NCBI GenBank assembly: GCA_035548175.1
Contig: DASZTO010000027.1
Span: forward strand, 34,718-98,717
Direction of reading: 5' to 3'
Length of the DNA stretch: 64,000 bases
Origin: CALCHA01 sp035548175
GTDB lineage: Bacteria; Planctomycetota; Phycisphaerae; WQYP01
Shown: positions 50,383 to 58,834 of the stretch, in pieces
How the letters are laid out: each line of letters starts with the position of its first letter
Numbering within the stretch: position 1 is the first letter of the stretch
The notes under the pieces: generated by a model
Databases searched by the model: none
Told to the model about the DNA's origin: nothing
Seen by the model: the letters and a program-made list of their open reading frames with translations, nothing else
Made by a program: the position numbers and the translations under genes

Positions 50383-51396
50383 TCAGCAGGCGGCGGCGGG
50401 CGCGAGCCGCGAGAGCACGCGGGCGAAGAAACCGCGGCGTGCGGCGGAGATGGCGTGCGGCCGCAGGGTGATGGTGGGCCCTGAGCGGCGGACGGCATTG
50501 GGGGCGAGGACGGTGGAGAAAACTTCCGCGCCGGCTTCGATGGAGCTGTCGCGCATGGCGACGGTGCGGTGGACGAGGGCGCGGGCACCGATGAGGGCGC
50601 GGGGGCCGACGAGAACGGGGCCGGTGAGGATGGCGTCATCCTCGACCCGCGCGCCGGCATCGATCCAGATGGGACCGGCGAGGCGGGCGTCGGGGGAGAC
50701 CTGGGCGGATTCATGAGCCACGACGCCGGGCTGAATTTCGCGATAGCCTGCGGGGAGGGTGGAGAGGGAGCGTTGGATGGCTTCGCCGACGGCGGTGAGA
50801 TAGTGGCCGGGGGAGTGGATAAGGGTGGCGGTTCCCTGGAGCTGGTGACACTGGACGGGCATTCCGGCGGCGATGACTTTGGCGAGGAACTGTTCCTTGA
50901 GGTCCTGGTATCCGACGGGCTGGATGAAGGAGAGGGTTTGGGGGTTGATGAGGTACACGCCGGCGGGCTCAAGCTGCTGGGGGTCGTCGACGCAGGCGCG
51001 GGCGGCGACGGTGATGGCGGCGGCGGAGGCGCGATGGTCCCGTTCCATGGCGGCGAGGTCGAAATCGTAATGGGCGGTGGCCTGGATGGCGACGAAGGTG
51101 TCGTCACCGAGCCATTCCTGGAGGTCGCGGAGGCAGCCGGCGGGACCGCGGGGGAGGGGGTCTTCGGAGTAGTGGATATCGAGCCAGGGCTTGGGGCCCG
51201 CGGAGAGCTGGGAGGCGATCAATTTGGTTTTGCCATTGGCACAGATGGCGATTTCTGAGACGCCCTGGTTTTTAAGGAAGGAGAGGACGGCGGTGATGAG
51301 AGGCTCGCTGGGGAAAGGCCAGAGGGCGCGTGGCAGGCCGGACCCGGGGATTTCCATCCCGGACCGCACTCCGCCAGCAAGAACAACCGCTTTCAT
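50383..51396 (-). CDS. sugar-nucleotide transferase-like protein with left-handed beta-helix
   Basis: The start is the ATG at 51396 behind GGGAG. The 337-residue product begins MKAVVLAGGVRSGMEIPGSG, a nucleotidyltransferase P-loop in a degenerate form. The usual G-T-R-L and P-K-P residues are replaced by VRSGMEIPGSGLPRALWPF. The N-terminal domain (1-230) is followed by hexapeptide repeats (AHESAQVSPDARLAGPIWID, GARVEDDAILTGPVLVG). The fold matches mannose-1-phosphate guanylyltransferase or glucose-1-phosphate transferases, but altered motif residues leave activity doubtful. It is divergent from the Wzy operon. Confidence 0.7.
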   Translation of the reverse strand: MKAVVLAGGVRSGMEIPGSGLPRALWPFPSEPLITAVLSFLKNQGVSEIAICANGKTKLIASQLSAGPKPWLDIHYSEDPLPRGPAGCLRDLQEWLGDDTFVAIQATAHYDFDLAAMERDHRASAAAITVAARACVDDPQQLEPAGVYLINPQTLSFIQPVGYQDLKEQFLAKVIAAGMPVQCHQLQGTATLIHSPGHYLTAVGEAIQRSLSTLPAGYREIQPGVVAHESAQVSPDARLAGPIWIDAGARVEDDAILTGPVLVGPRALIGARALVHRTVAMRDSSIEAGAEVFSTVLAPNAVRRSGPTITLRPHAISAARRGFFARVLSRLAPAAAC

Positions 51397-51744
51397 GAAG
51401 AACTCCCACGGACGTTGGGGCAAGGGGACGGGGCACGTACAAACACCCACAGGCCTCGCCGATGCCCGGCGTCGCGGTCTGTAGTGCAACTTGCATACCG
51501 GAGGCGGGTAATCAAGCGCGTGGTCGATAAAGTGGAGAACATGGGTAAGGGTCGGGTGGGGACGGGACTTGTTGGGGGGAAGGAGGAAGCCAATCAGGGT
51601 CGGCAGCCGTAATCTGAGCGTCTGCTGTTCGCCGATGGAGGAGTGGGGGGGAGTATCGGACGCAATGGCGGAGAATGCTCCTGGAAGGGGCGACAGGTTG
51701 TCCGCCGGGCGTGGAAGCCGGTGGTGATTTTTGGAGACGTTGTT
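51397..51744. other. divergent promoter region of the exopolysaccharide units
   Basis: No gene is supported in these 348 bp between the start of the sugar-nucleotide transferase gene and the chosen start of the Wzy-like gene. In-frame extension of the latter to 51643 is possible. No clear -35/-10 pair or operator repeat was found by eye. Confidence 0.35.
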
Positions 51745-53190
51745 GTGGGAACGCCACAGGTCGCGTTGATTCTCTGGATCATTGCATGCGTTGGGATGTT
51801 CGCATTCCTGAGGCCAACGCGTGCGTTTCTGCTGTCGTATGTGATTGGCCTGCTGGTCCTTCCGGTGGAAGTGGCGACGCGCGACGGGTTTGTCGGATCG
51901 ATCGTGTTCACGCAGTCGCTGCGGATCGACAAGCTGACGGCGTGTCATGTGGGGGTGTTGATCGGGAGCATCATTTTCGCGCCGCATGTGTACAAGCGGC
52001 TGCGATTCATGTGGGTGGATGCGCTGTTCGCGGTGGTCGCGGTGGGGCTGTTCGCCACGTCGATGACCACGGGGTTGGGACCGAAGGATGGCCTTTCGGT
52101 GGCGATGGAAAGCGTGCGGCGGTTCTTGCCGCTGCTGGTGTTCACGCGGCTGTTCATTACGTCGGCGGGGGAGATGTATGAAGCGATGCGGGTGATCGTG
52201 GGAGCGGGGGTGGTGTATGCGGTGCCGTGCTTGTTGGAATGGCGGTTGTCGCCGCAGCTACACCGGCTGATATACGGTTATTTTCCGCACTCGTTCAGCC
52301 AGTTTGCGAGGTATGGCTTTTTCCGGCCGCTGGTGTTCATGGATCATGCGATCGAGGTGTCGGGGTTCATGGGGATGGCGGCGGCGCTGGCGTGCTGGCT
52401 GCAATTCAAGGGGCTTTTGAAGCGGCCGTTGTGGGATTTTCTTCCCGGGTGGGGGTGCATAGCGGCGATTGTGCTGGGGCTGATCACGACGATGACGTTT
52501 TCGGGGATCGGTGAGTTTGCGCTGGCGATCGGTGTGTTCGCGCTATTCCATTACACGCGTTCGCGGTGGGTTCTGTGGTTGCTGCCGGCGGCGGCGATCG
52601 TGTGGATGGGAGGGCGGTATTTCAATGTGCTGGATGCGTCGGGTCTTCTTCGTCTGACGAGCAGCGTGGATGCGGCGCGGAGCGATTCGCTGGAATATCG
52701 GTTGCGGTCGGAGCGGGACCATCTGGATGCGGTGCGGAGCCACGTGTTGTTCGGTGCGGGGGCGCAACAGGGGAATGTGGGGGAAGGGGACCGGATGGCG
52801 GTGGATGAGTGGTGGATGATCCAGCTTTGTTATTACGGGGTGGTGAGCCTGGCGGGGTGGTACATGATCTGGTGTGCGGCGATCTGGAAATCGTTCCGTC
52901 ATTGGAAGCGTCTGACGCCGGACTTGCAGACGCTGGCGGCGGCGACGGCGATTCTGCTGGGGATGCAGTTCATCGATTTTCTGTTCAACAGTTTTCCGTC
53001 GATGTTTTTGCTGATCCTGGATGTGGGGATGGTGGTGGCGATCGGGAATTATCTTCCGACGCGTGCGCGGCGCGTGGGGGTGCGGGTGGCCCGGCCGGAG
53101 GCGTATGCGCCGATGCCCAGCGGCGTGGCGATGACGGATCCGATGATGGCGCCGGGCGGGGTTGGGGCGGAGAGGGCAGCAACCTCATGA
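51745..53190 (+). CDS. Wzy/O-antigen ligase-like polysaccharide polymerase
   Basis: A GTG at 51745 with GGAG eight bases upstream is chosen because it starts directly before the first membrane helix (VALILWIIACVGMFAFL). An upstream in-frame GTG would add 34 residues. The 481-residue protein has about eleven membrane segments and a long periplasmic loop near 320-370 (SDSLEYRLRSERDHLDAVRS then VLFGAGAQQGNVG). This is the layout of Wzy/WaaL enzymes, where the loop ends in an H/G-rich motif. It would polymerise lipid-linked repeats in the periplasm. It opens a tightly coupled operon. Confidence 0.75.
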   Translation: MGTPQVALILWIIACVGMFAFLRPTRAFLLSYVIGLLVLPVEVATRDGFVGSIVFTQSLRIDKLTACHVGVLIGSIIFAPHVYKRLRFMWVDALFAVVAVGLFATSMTTGLGPKDGLSVAMESVRRFLPLLVFTRLFITSAGEMYEAMRVIVGAGVVYAVPCLLEWRLSPQLHRLIYGYFPHSFSQFARYGFFRPLVFMDHAIEVSGFMGMAAALACWLQFKGLLKRPLWDFLPGWGCIAAIVLGLITTMTFSGIGEFALAIGVFALFHYTRSRWVLWLLPAAAIVWMGGRYFNVLDASGLLRLTSSVDAARSDSLEYRLRSERDHLDAVRSHVLFGAGAQQGNVGEGDRMAVDEWWMIQLCYYGVVSLAGWYMIWCAAIWKSFRHWKRLTPDLQTLAAATAILLGMQFIDFLFNSFPSMFLLILDVGMVVAIGNYLPTRARRVGVRVARPEAYAPMPSGVAMTDPMMAPGGVGAERAATS

Positions 53191-54275
53191 GCGCACAGGC
53201 GTGGGCAACTTCCGGATCAGGGCCGGCCAGCGTCCGCGAGGGGCGACTGGCGGTGATCATCGTGCACTACAAGACGCCGGAGATGCTGCGGGAGTGTCTG
53301 GATTCGCTGGCGCCGGAGCTCGATCCGGGGCGGGATCAGGTGTTGGTGGTGGACAACGCGTCGGGTCCGGAGCACGTGGAGGCGCTGCGGGCGGCGACGG
53401 AGCGTCCGGGGGTGCGATTGATCGCTTCGGAGACGAACCTGGGATTTGCGGGGGCGAACAACCTGGCGTTGAGGACGGTGCTGGAGGAGAGCGAGCGGGA
53501 GCGGTCGGTTCCGCCGGAGCTGTTCATGCTGTTGAATCCGGACACGCTGGTGCGTCCGGGGGCGGTGGGTGTGCTGCGGGAGTTTCTGGCGGGGCATGAG
53601 GAAGCGGATCTGGTGGGTCCGCGGCTGGAGTTTCCTGACGGTGCGGCGCAGCTATCGGCATTCGGGGATCCGACGCCGATTTCGGAACTGGTGCGGGGGG
53701 CGAACATCGGGCCAATCACGCGGTTGCTGCGGCGGTGGGAGGTGTATGGGGAGGTGAAGAATCGCGCGCACCGTGCGGACTGGCTGTCGGGGGCGTGCGT
53801 GATGATGCGGCGGCGGGTGATCGAGGAGGTGGGGCTGCTGGATGATGAATTTTTCATGTACTACGAGGAAGTGGATTTTTTCCGGCGGGCGCGGCGGCGG
53901 GGGTTTCAGGCGTGGTACGTTCCGGAGGCGCACGTGGTGCATCTGGTGGGGCAGGCTTCCGGGGTCGAGTGGAAAAAGGCGGCGCGGCGGCTGCCGGGGT
54001 ACTGGTTTGAATCGCGGCAGCATTATTTCCGGAAGCACTTCGGGTGGCTGGGGATGGTGGCGGCGGACGGGGCGTGGATGACGGGTTACTGCCTGATGCG
54101 GGTGAGGCGATTGGTGACGGGATACTCGCCGTCGATCGTGGCGCAGGGCGAGTTCCGGGATCTGGCGCGGCAGAGCTGGCGGGGGATGTGGAAGCGGCGA
54201 GGGGCGCCGAGAGGCGGCGCGGGTCGGGACGGAGGGGCGGTTCGGGCGCTGGTTGTGGGGGAGGGCATTCGATGA
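53187..54275 (+). CDS. family 2 glycosyltransferase (rhamnosyltransferase-like)
   Basis: The ATG at 53187 overlaps the previous stop. The 362-residue GT-A enzyme has LAVIIVHYKTPEMLRECLDS, VLVVDNASG, ASETNLGFAGANNLAL, the FMLLNPDTLV metal motif and DWLSGACVMMRRRVIEEVGL with DDEFFMYYEEVDFF. This pattern is typical of dTDP-rhamnosyltransferases of WbbL type. It adds a sugar to a lipid-linked intermediate on the cytoplasmic face. Its stop overlaps the next ATG. Confidence 0.9.
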   Translation: MSAQAWATSGSGPASVREGRLAVIIVHYKTPEMLRECLDSLAPELDPGRDQVLVVDNASGPEHVEALRAATERPGVRLIASETNLGFAGANNLALRTVLEESERERSVPPELFMLLNPDTLVRPGAVGVLREFLAGHEEADLVGPRLEFPDGAAQLSAFGDPTPISELVRGANIGPITRLLRRWEVYGEVKNRAHRADWLSGACVMMRRRVIEEVGLLDDEFFMYYEEVDFFRRARRRGFQAWYVPEAHVVHLVGQASGVEWKKAARRLPGYWFESRQHYFRKHFGWLGMVAADGAWMTGYCLMRVRRLVTGYSPSIVAQGEFRDLARQSWRGMWKRRGAPRGGAGRDGGAVRALVVGEGIR

Positions 54276-55405
54276 GCGGCATGAGCAAGCTGGGCGTGGT
54301 GATCATCGGTCGGAACGAGGGGGCGCGGCTGGGGGCGTGCATGGCGTCCGTGCGGAAGAGCCAGGGTTTTGAGGGCGAGGGGCCGGGCGGGGCGACGGGG
54401 GGCGGGATTCCGATCGTGTACGTGGATTCCGCGAGCACGGACGATTCGGTGGCGTTGGCCCGGGAGGCGGGGGCGCGGATTGTGGAGCTGGATGTGACGC
54501 GGCCATTCACGGCGGCGCGGGCGCGCAATGCGGGGGCGGAGGCGCTGTTCGCGAGCTTTCCGGATGTGGAGTATGTGCAGTTTCTGGATGGGGACACGGA
54601 ACTGGACGGCACGTGGCTGAAGCACGGGTGCGATTATCTGGACCATCATGCGGGGATCGCGGTGGTGTCGGGGCGGTGCCGGGAGCGCTTTCCGGAGGCG
54701 ACGGTGTACAACCTGCTGGGGGACATGGAGTGGGATGCGCCGGTAGGTCCGGCGACGGAGTTTGGGGGCAATGCGATGATTCGAGCGGGGGTGTTCAAGG
54801 AGCTGGGGGGATTTTCGGGGCACTTCATCGCGGGGGAGGAGCCGGAGCTGGCGGCGCGGATGCGTCTGGCGGGGTTGAAGATCATGCGGTTGAACCATGA
54901 GATGGTGCTTCACGATCTGGCCATGACGCGGTTTGGGCAGTGGTGGCGGCGGACGACGCGTTCCGGGCATGCGCTGGCGCAACTGCATCACACGCATGGC
55001 GGGGCGCCGCTGCGGATGTACCGCAAGCAATGGCGATCGACGCTGGTGTGGACGCTGGGACCGCCGGTGCTGGCGGCGGCGTTGGCGGCGACGGTAAGCG
55101 TGTGGTGTCTGCTGCTGATGCCGGCGGCGTATGTGGCGTTGTGGGCGAAGATCGCGCGGCAGCGCATTGGGCGTGACGGGTGGTATCCGGCGGTGGTGTA
55201 TGGGGGCTTTATCACACTGGGCAAATTTCCGCAGCTTCTGGGGCTTGTGAAGTTTTATCGGAATCGGTGGCGCGGGCGGCAGACGGCGTTGATCGAATAC
55301 AAACGTCCGGCGGGCGGGAAAGAGGGCGGCGCGGGCGCAGCGGTTTCGCCGGCCGCTCCCGCGTCCGAGAATCCGTCCACCGCTCCGGTGGGTAATGCCT
55401 CATGA
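54272..55405 (+). CDS. family 2 glycosyltransferase with C-terminal membrane helices
   Basis: The 377-residue protein starts at 54272 (ATGA overlap). It contains LGVVIIGRNEGARLGACMAS, VYVDSASTDDSVALAREAGA, QFLDGDTEL as DxD motif, FGGNAMIRAGVFKELGGFSG and FIAGEEPELAARMRL. A membrane pair near 280-320 follows. It is an integral or membrane-attached glycosyltransferase of exopolysaccharide synthesis. The acceptor and sugar are unknown. A 32-bp gap separates it from the next gene. Confidence 0.9.
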   Translation: MSGMSKLGVVIIGRNEGARLGACMASVRKSQGFEGEGPGGATGGGIPIVYVDSASTDDSVALAREAGARIVELDVTRPFTAARARNAGAEALFASFPDVEYVQFLDGDTELDGTWLKHGCDYLDHHAGIAVVSGRCRERFPEATVYNLLGDMEWDAPVGPATEFGGNAMIRAGVFKELGGFSGHFIAGEEPELAARMRLAGLKIMRLNHEMVLHDLAMTRFGQWWRRTTRSGHALAQLHHTHGGAPLRMYRKQWRSTLVWTLGPPVLAAALAATVSVWCLLLMPAAYVALWAKIARQRIGRDGWYPAVVYGGFITLGKFPQLLGLVKFYRNRWRGRQTALIEYKRPAGGKEGGAGAAVSPAAPASENPSTAPVGNAS

Positions 55406-55437
55406 GTGGCCCTTGTTTGACCGACCGGGTGTAAGGC

Positions 55438-56745
55438 ATGCGCATTGGCTATGTGGTATCCCGCTATCCGGCGGTCTCGCACACGTTCATTTTGCGGGAG
55501 GTGGTGGGGCTGCGCCGGTTGGGGTGGGAGGTGGTGACGGTGTCGGTGCGAGCGGCTGCGCGTGGGGATTTGCTGACGGAGGCGGACCGGGCGGAGGCGA
55601 CGAGCACGCGGGTGCTGGTGCCGCGGGGCCCGCTGGCGGGGTTGCGGGTATTGACGGCGGTGGTGGCGACGTTGTGCGGATCGCCGGCGCGATTTTTCCG
55701 GGCGGCGAAAACGGCGTGGGGTCTGCATCGGCCGGGGTTCAAGGGGACGCTGTGGGCTTTTTTTTATTTTCTGGAGGCGTTGATTCTGCACCGGCTGTGC
55801 GTGCGGCAGAACCTTCGGCACCTGCACGCGCATTTTGCGAACGTGGCGTCGGATGTATCGATGATTGCGGCGGTGCTGAACGGGGGGACGTTTTCGTTCA
55901 CGATGCATGGGCCGACGGAGTTTTTCGACATACCGGGCCACCGGCTGGCGGAGAAGGCGCGAGCGGCGACGGCGATTTTCTGCATTTCGGATTTTGCGCG
56001 GTCGCAATTGATGGGGTTGCTGCCGCCGGGGGAGTGGGGCAAGCTTCACGTGGTGCATTGCGGGGTGGATCCGGGGCAATTTGCGACAGCCCGAGCGGCG
56101 CGGGTGGTTGGGGCGCCGATGGAGCTGCTGTGCGTGGCGCGGCTGGCGCCGGTGAAGGGGCACGCGATCCTGCTGCACGCGCTGCATGAACTGGTGCAGC
56201 GGGGGGCGGAGGCGCGGCTGACGCTGGTGGGCGATGGGCCGCTGCGGGGTGATCTGGAGCGGCTGGCAGGGGAGTTGCGGGTGTCCGACCGGGTGAAATT
56301 TATGGGGAGCGTGGGGCAGGATGTGATCCACCAGCTTTATGCGGCGGCGGACGTGTTTGTGCTGCCGAGTTTTGCGGAGGGGGTGCCGGTGGTGCTGATG
56401 GAAGCGATGGCCGCGGGGTGCCCGGTGGTGGCGACGCGGATAGCGGGGATACCGGAGCTGATCGAGCGTGGGGTGACGGGGATGCTGGTGACGCCTGGTC
56501 GTCCGGACCTGCTGGCGGATGCGATTTTGGGGGTACGCGCGAATCCGGCGGCGGCGGAGCGAATGGTGGAAGGGGCGCGGGAGAAGATCCGGCTGGAGTT
56601 CAACATTCTGCGTGTAGCGCCGCAGATATCGGATATTTTTCGGTCGCTGCTGGAGCCGGCGACGCAGCGGCCGGCGGCGTCGCCGTTGGCGGCGCCTGTG
56701 GCTCGGCCGGCCGCGCCGGTGGCGGTGGAGGGGCGGTCGGTATGA
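55438..56745 (+). CDS. family 4 glycosyltransferase (WcaL-like)
   Basis: This 435-residue GT-B enzyme starts MRIGYVVSRYPAVSHTFILR. The SxT-F-I-x-x-E-type N-terminus is typical of colanic acid WcaL-like enzymes. It has HAHFANVASDVSMIA, HVVHCGVDPGQF, CVARLAPVKGHAILLHAL and the EGVPVVLMEAMAAGCPVVAT motif, an E-x7-E pair that binds the nucleotide sugar. It ends with a Pro/Ala-rich tail. Its stop overlaps the next start. Confidence 0.92.
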   Translation: MRIGYVVSRYPAVSHTFILREVVGLRRLGWEVVTVSVRAAARGDLLTEADRAEATSTRVLVPRGPLAGLRVLTAVVATLCGSPARFFRAAKTAWGLHRPGFKGTLWAFFYFLEALILHRLCVRQNLRHLHAHFANVASDVSMIAAVLNGGTFSFTMHGPTEFFDIPGHRLAEKARAATAIFCISDFARSQLMGLLPPGEWGKLHVVHCGVDPGQFATARAARVVGAPMELLCVARLAPVKGHAILLHALHELVQRGAEARLTLVGDGPLRGDLERLAGELRVSDRVKFMGSVGQDVIHQLYAAADVFVLPSFAEGVPVVLMEAMAAGCPVVATRIAGIPELIERGVTGMLVTPGRPDLLADAILGVRANPAAAERMVEGAREKIRLEFNILRVAPQISDIFRSLLEPATQRPAASPLAAPVARPAAPVAVEGRSV

Positions 56746-57992
56746 AAGAAGCGCGTGTGATAGCGGGGGTGATGTTCTGTGTGATGCTGGCGCCTTTGGC
56801 GATTTGCTGGGGACTGTGGGCGTTTTTTGCGGTGATGGCGTTGCTGCCGGGAGGACGGAGGCGATCCATTGCCGGGGGCGCGCAGGCGAAGGAGGGGATG
56901 CCGATCGATATTCTGATTCCGGCGCATGATGAAGAATTGCTGTTGCCGAGGCTGCTGGAATCGCTGGCGGGGCAGACGGAGGCGGGTGGGCGGCGGCGAG
57001 GGCGGGTGCTGGTGGTGGCGGATCATTGCGGGGATCGGACGGCGGCGCTTGCGCGGGAGCGTGGTGCGGAGGTGCTGGAGCGGCGGAGCGGGCCAAGAGG
57101 GAAACCGGCAGCGCTGCGGGACGGGCTTGCGGTGCTGGCGGCCGGCGCGGATCGGGCGGTGCTGATTCTGGACGCGGATTGCACGGTGTCGGCAAACATG
57201 CTGGAGGCGGTGGGGGCGGCGCTGGACCGGGGGCATGTGGCGGCGCAGGCGGCGTATGTGCTGGACGCGGCGCGGCGGGAGGGCGGAGGGGTGGGGCAGC
57301 GGTTGCACACGCCGGCGGTGATTGCGTTTGGGTTGAAGAATCTCATTCGGCCGAAGGGGATGGCGCGGGTGGGGGTGCCGACGCAGCTGTTCGGGACGGG
57401 GATGTGCTTTCGGGGGGATGTGCTGGGGCGGATATCGTTTGCGGATCACTTGACGGAAGACCTGAAGATTTCGCATGACTTGCTGCTGGCGGGGGTGAAG
57501 CCGGCATTTGTGGCGGAGGCGGTGGTGCGGTCGCCGCTGCCGGAAGATCGTGGGGCGATGAGCACGCAGAAGTTGCGGTGGGAGACGGGGCAGATCGAGA
57601 CGTGGAGGCGCGTGCCGGGGATGATGCTGCGGCTTCTGATGCGGGGTCGGTTGAGGAGCGTGGTGGCGTTGATGGACTGGTCTTCGCCCCCGGTGGCGAT
57701 GGCGGTGGGCGGATGGGTGGTGCTGGCGGTGGCGGCGGGGGGTCTGATAATGCTGGGGCTGTCGGGGTGGTGGATTCTCGTACCTTTGTGCGTAACTCTT
57801 TGTTTTCTTGCGACATATGTGATGTTAGGGGCGTTGGAAATCGGCGGACCGGCGGGAGCCGTATCACTTGGGGTAGCGGTGCCGCGTTTTTTTGTGTGGA
57901 AGATGGCGTTGTACGGTCGAATGCTGACGGGCCGGGGCGCCAAGACGTGGGACCGTACACCGCGGAGCGTCGCCCGCGAAGGGGAATCATGA
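56742..57992 (+). CDS. membrane family 2 glycosyltransferase with QxxRW motif
   Basis: The 416-residue protein has an N-terminal membrane helix pair (IAGVMFCVMLAPLAICWGLW). The GT-A domain carries IDILIPAHDEELLLPRLLES, ILDADCTVSANML and the TEDLKIS acceptor-base region. QKLRWETGQ gives a QxxRW signature, usually tied to processive synthases. Two or three C-terminal helices follow. It may polymerise or add sugars at the membrane. The start and stop overlap both neighbours by four bases. Confidence 0.88.
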   Translation: MKEARVIAGVMFCVMLAPLAICWGLWAFFAVMALLPGGRRRSIAGGAQAKEGMPIDILIPAHDEELLLPRLLESLAGQTEAGGRRRGRVLVVADHCGDRTAALARERGAEVLERRSGPRGKPAALRDGLAVLAAGADRAVLILDADCTVSANMLEAVGAALDRGHVAAQAAYVLDAARREGGGVGQRLHTPAVIAFGLKNLIRPKGMARVGVPTQLFGTGMCFRGDVLGRISFADHLTEDLKISHDLLLAGVKPAFVAEAVVRSPLPEDRGAMSTQKLRWETGQIETWRRVPGMMLRLLMRGRLRSVVALMDWSSPPVAMAVGGWVVLAVAAGGLIMLGLSGWWILVPLCVTLCFLATYVMLGALEIGGPAGAVSLGVAVPRFFVWKMALYGRMLTGRGAKTWDRTPRSVAREGES

Positions 57993-58819
57993 CTGCCGTA
58001 GCGTCACCGATACCTGAACTGGTTTGCGAATCGCCGGAGCGAGTCGATCTGCTGGGCATGCCGATCGATGCGGTGACGGAGGGGCAGGCGCTGGAGCTGC
58101 TAACGCGGCGGTTGTCGCGAGGGGAGGGGACGTGGGTGATCACGCCGAATCTGGACATATTGCGGCAGTATCACGCGAAGCCGGGGATTCGTTCGCTGTT
58201 TGAGGGGCCGGAGGCGGCGGATGTTTTTCTTGCGGACGGGATGCCGGTGATCTGGGCGAGCCGGATGGCGCGGATCGGTCGCGCGCGGAAGGGGTTGCCG
58301 GAGCGAGTGCCGGGGTCGGGCCTGGTGTATTCGCTGGCGCGGGAGGCGGCGCAGCGGGGGTGGCGGTTGTATTTGCTGGGGGGTAGTCCCGGGGCGGCGG
58401 ATGCGGCGGCGGCGAAACTGACGCGGCGATTCCCGGCCTTGAAGATCGCGGGGACGGATTGTCCGCCGCTGGGATTCGAGAAGCATGCGGAGCAGATGGC
58501 GGAGGTGGAGCGGAAGCTGGCGGCGGCGCGACCGGACATTGTGTACGTGGCGCTGGGGTTTCCAAAGCAGGAATTTTTGATACAGCGGTTGCGGCCGCTG
58601 TTGCCGCGGGCGGCGTTTCTGGGCGTGGGGATATCGCTGTCGTTCATAGCTGGGCAGGTGAAGCGTGCGCCGCGGTGGGTGCAGGCGGTGGGGTTGGAGT
58701 GGCTGCACCGGCTGGTGCAGGAGCCGACGCGGTTGGCGCGGCGGTATTTGCTGGAGGACCTGCCGTTTGCGTTCTGCCGGTTGCTGCCGCATGCGTTGCG
58801 TCGGCGGTGGGGGGGATGA
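57989..58819 (+). CDS. WecG/TagA/CpsF-family glycosyltransferase
   Basis: The 276-residue protein carries the GT26 signatures WVITPNLDILRQYH and VFLADGMPVIWASRM. The glycosyl-binding LYLLGGSPGAADAAAAKLTR and IVYVALGFPKQEFLI follow, with VGISLSFIAGQVKRAPRWVQ at the end. Members transfer UDP-ManNAcA or related sugars to lipid-linked acceptors. The ATG at 57989 overlaps the previous stop. It is the last gene of the operon, 15 bp from the convergent GT41-like gene. Confidence 0.93.
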   Translation: MTAVASPIPELVCESPERVDLLGMPIDAVTEGQALELLTRRLSRGEGTWVITPNLDILRQYHAKPGIRSLFEGPEAADVFLADGMPVIWASRMARIGRARKGLPERVPGSGLVYSLAREAAQRGWRLYLLGGSPGAADAAAAKLTRRFPALKIAGTDCPPLGFEKHAEQMAEVERKLAAARPDIVYVALGFPKQEFLIQRLRPLLPRAAFLGVGISLSFIAGQVKRAPRWVQAVGLEWLHRLVQEPTRLARRYLLEDLPFAFCRLLPHALRRRWGG

Positions 58820-58834
58820 AGGAGGCGGGGCGGT

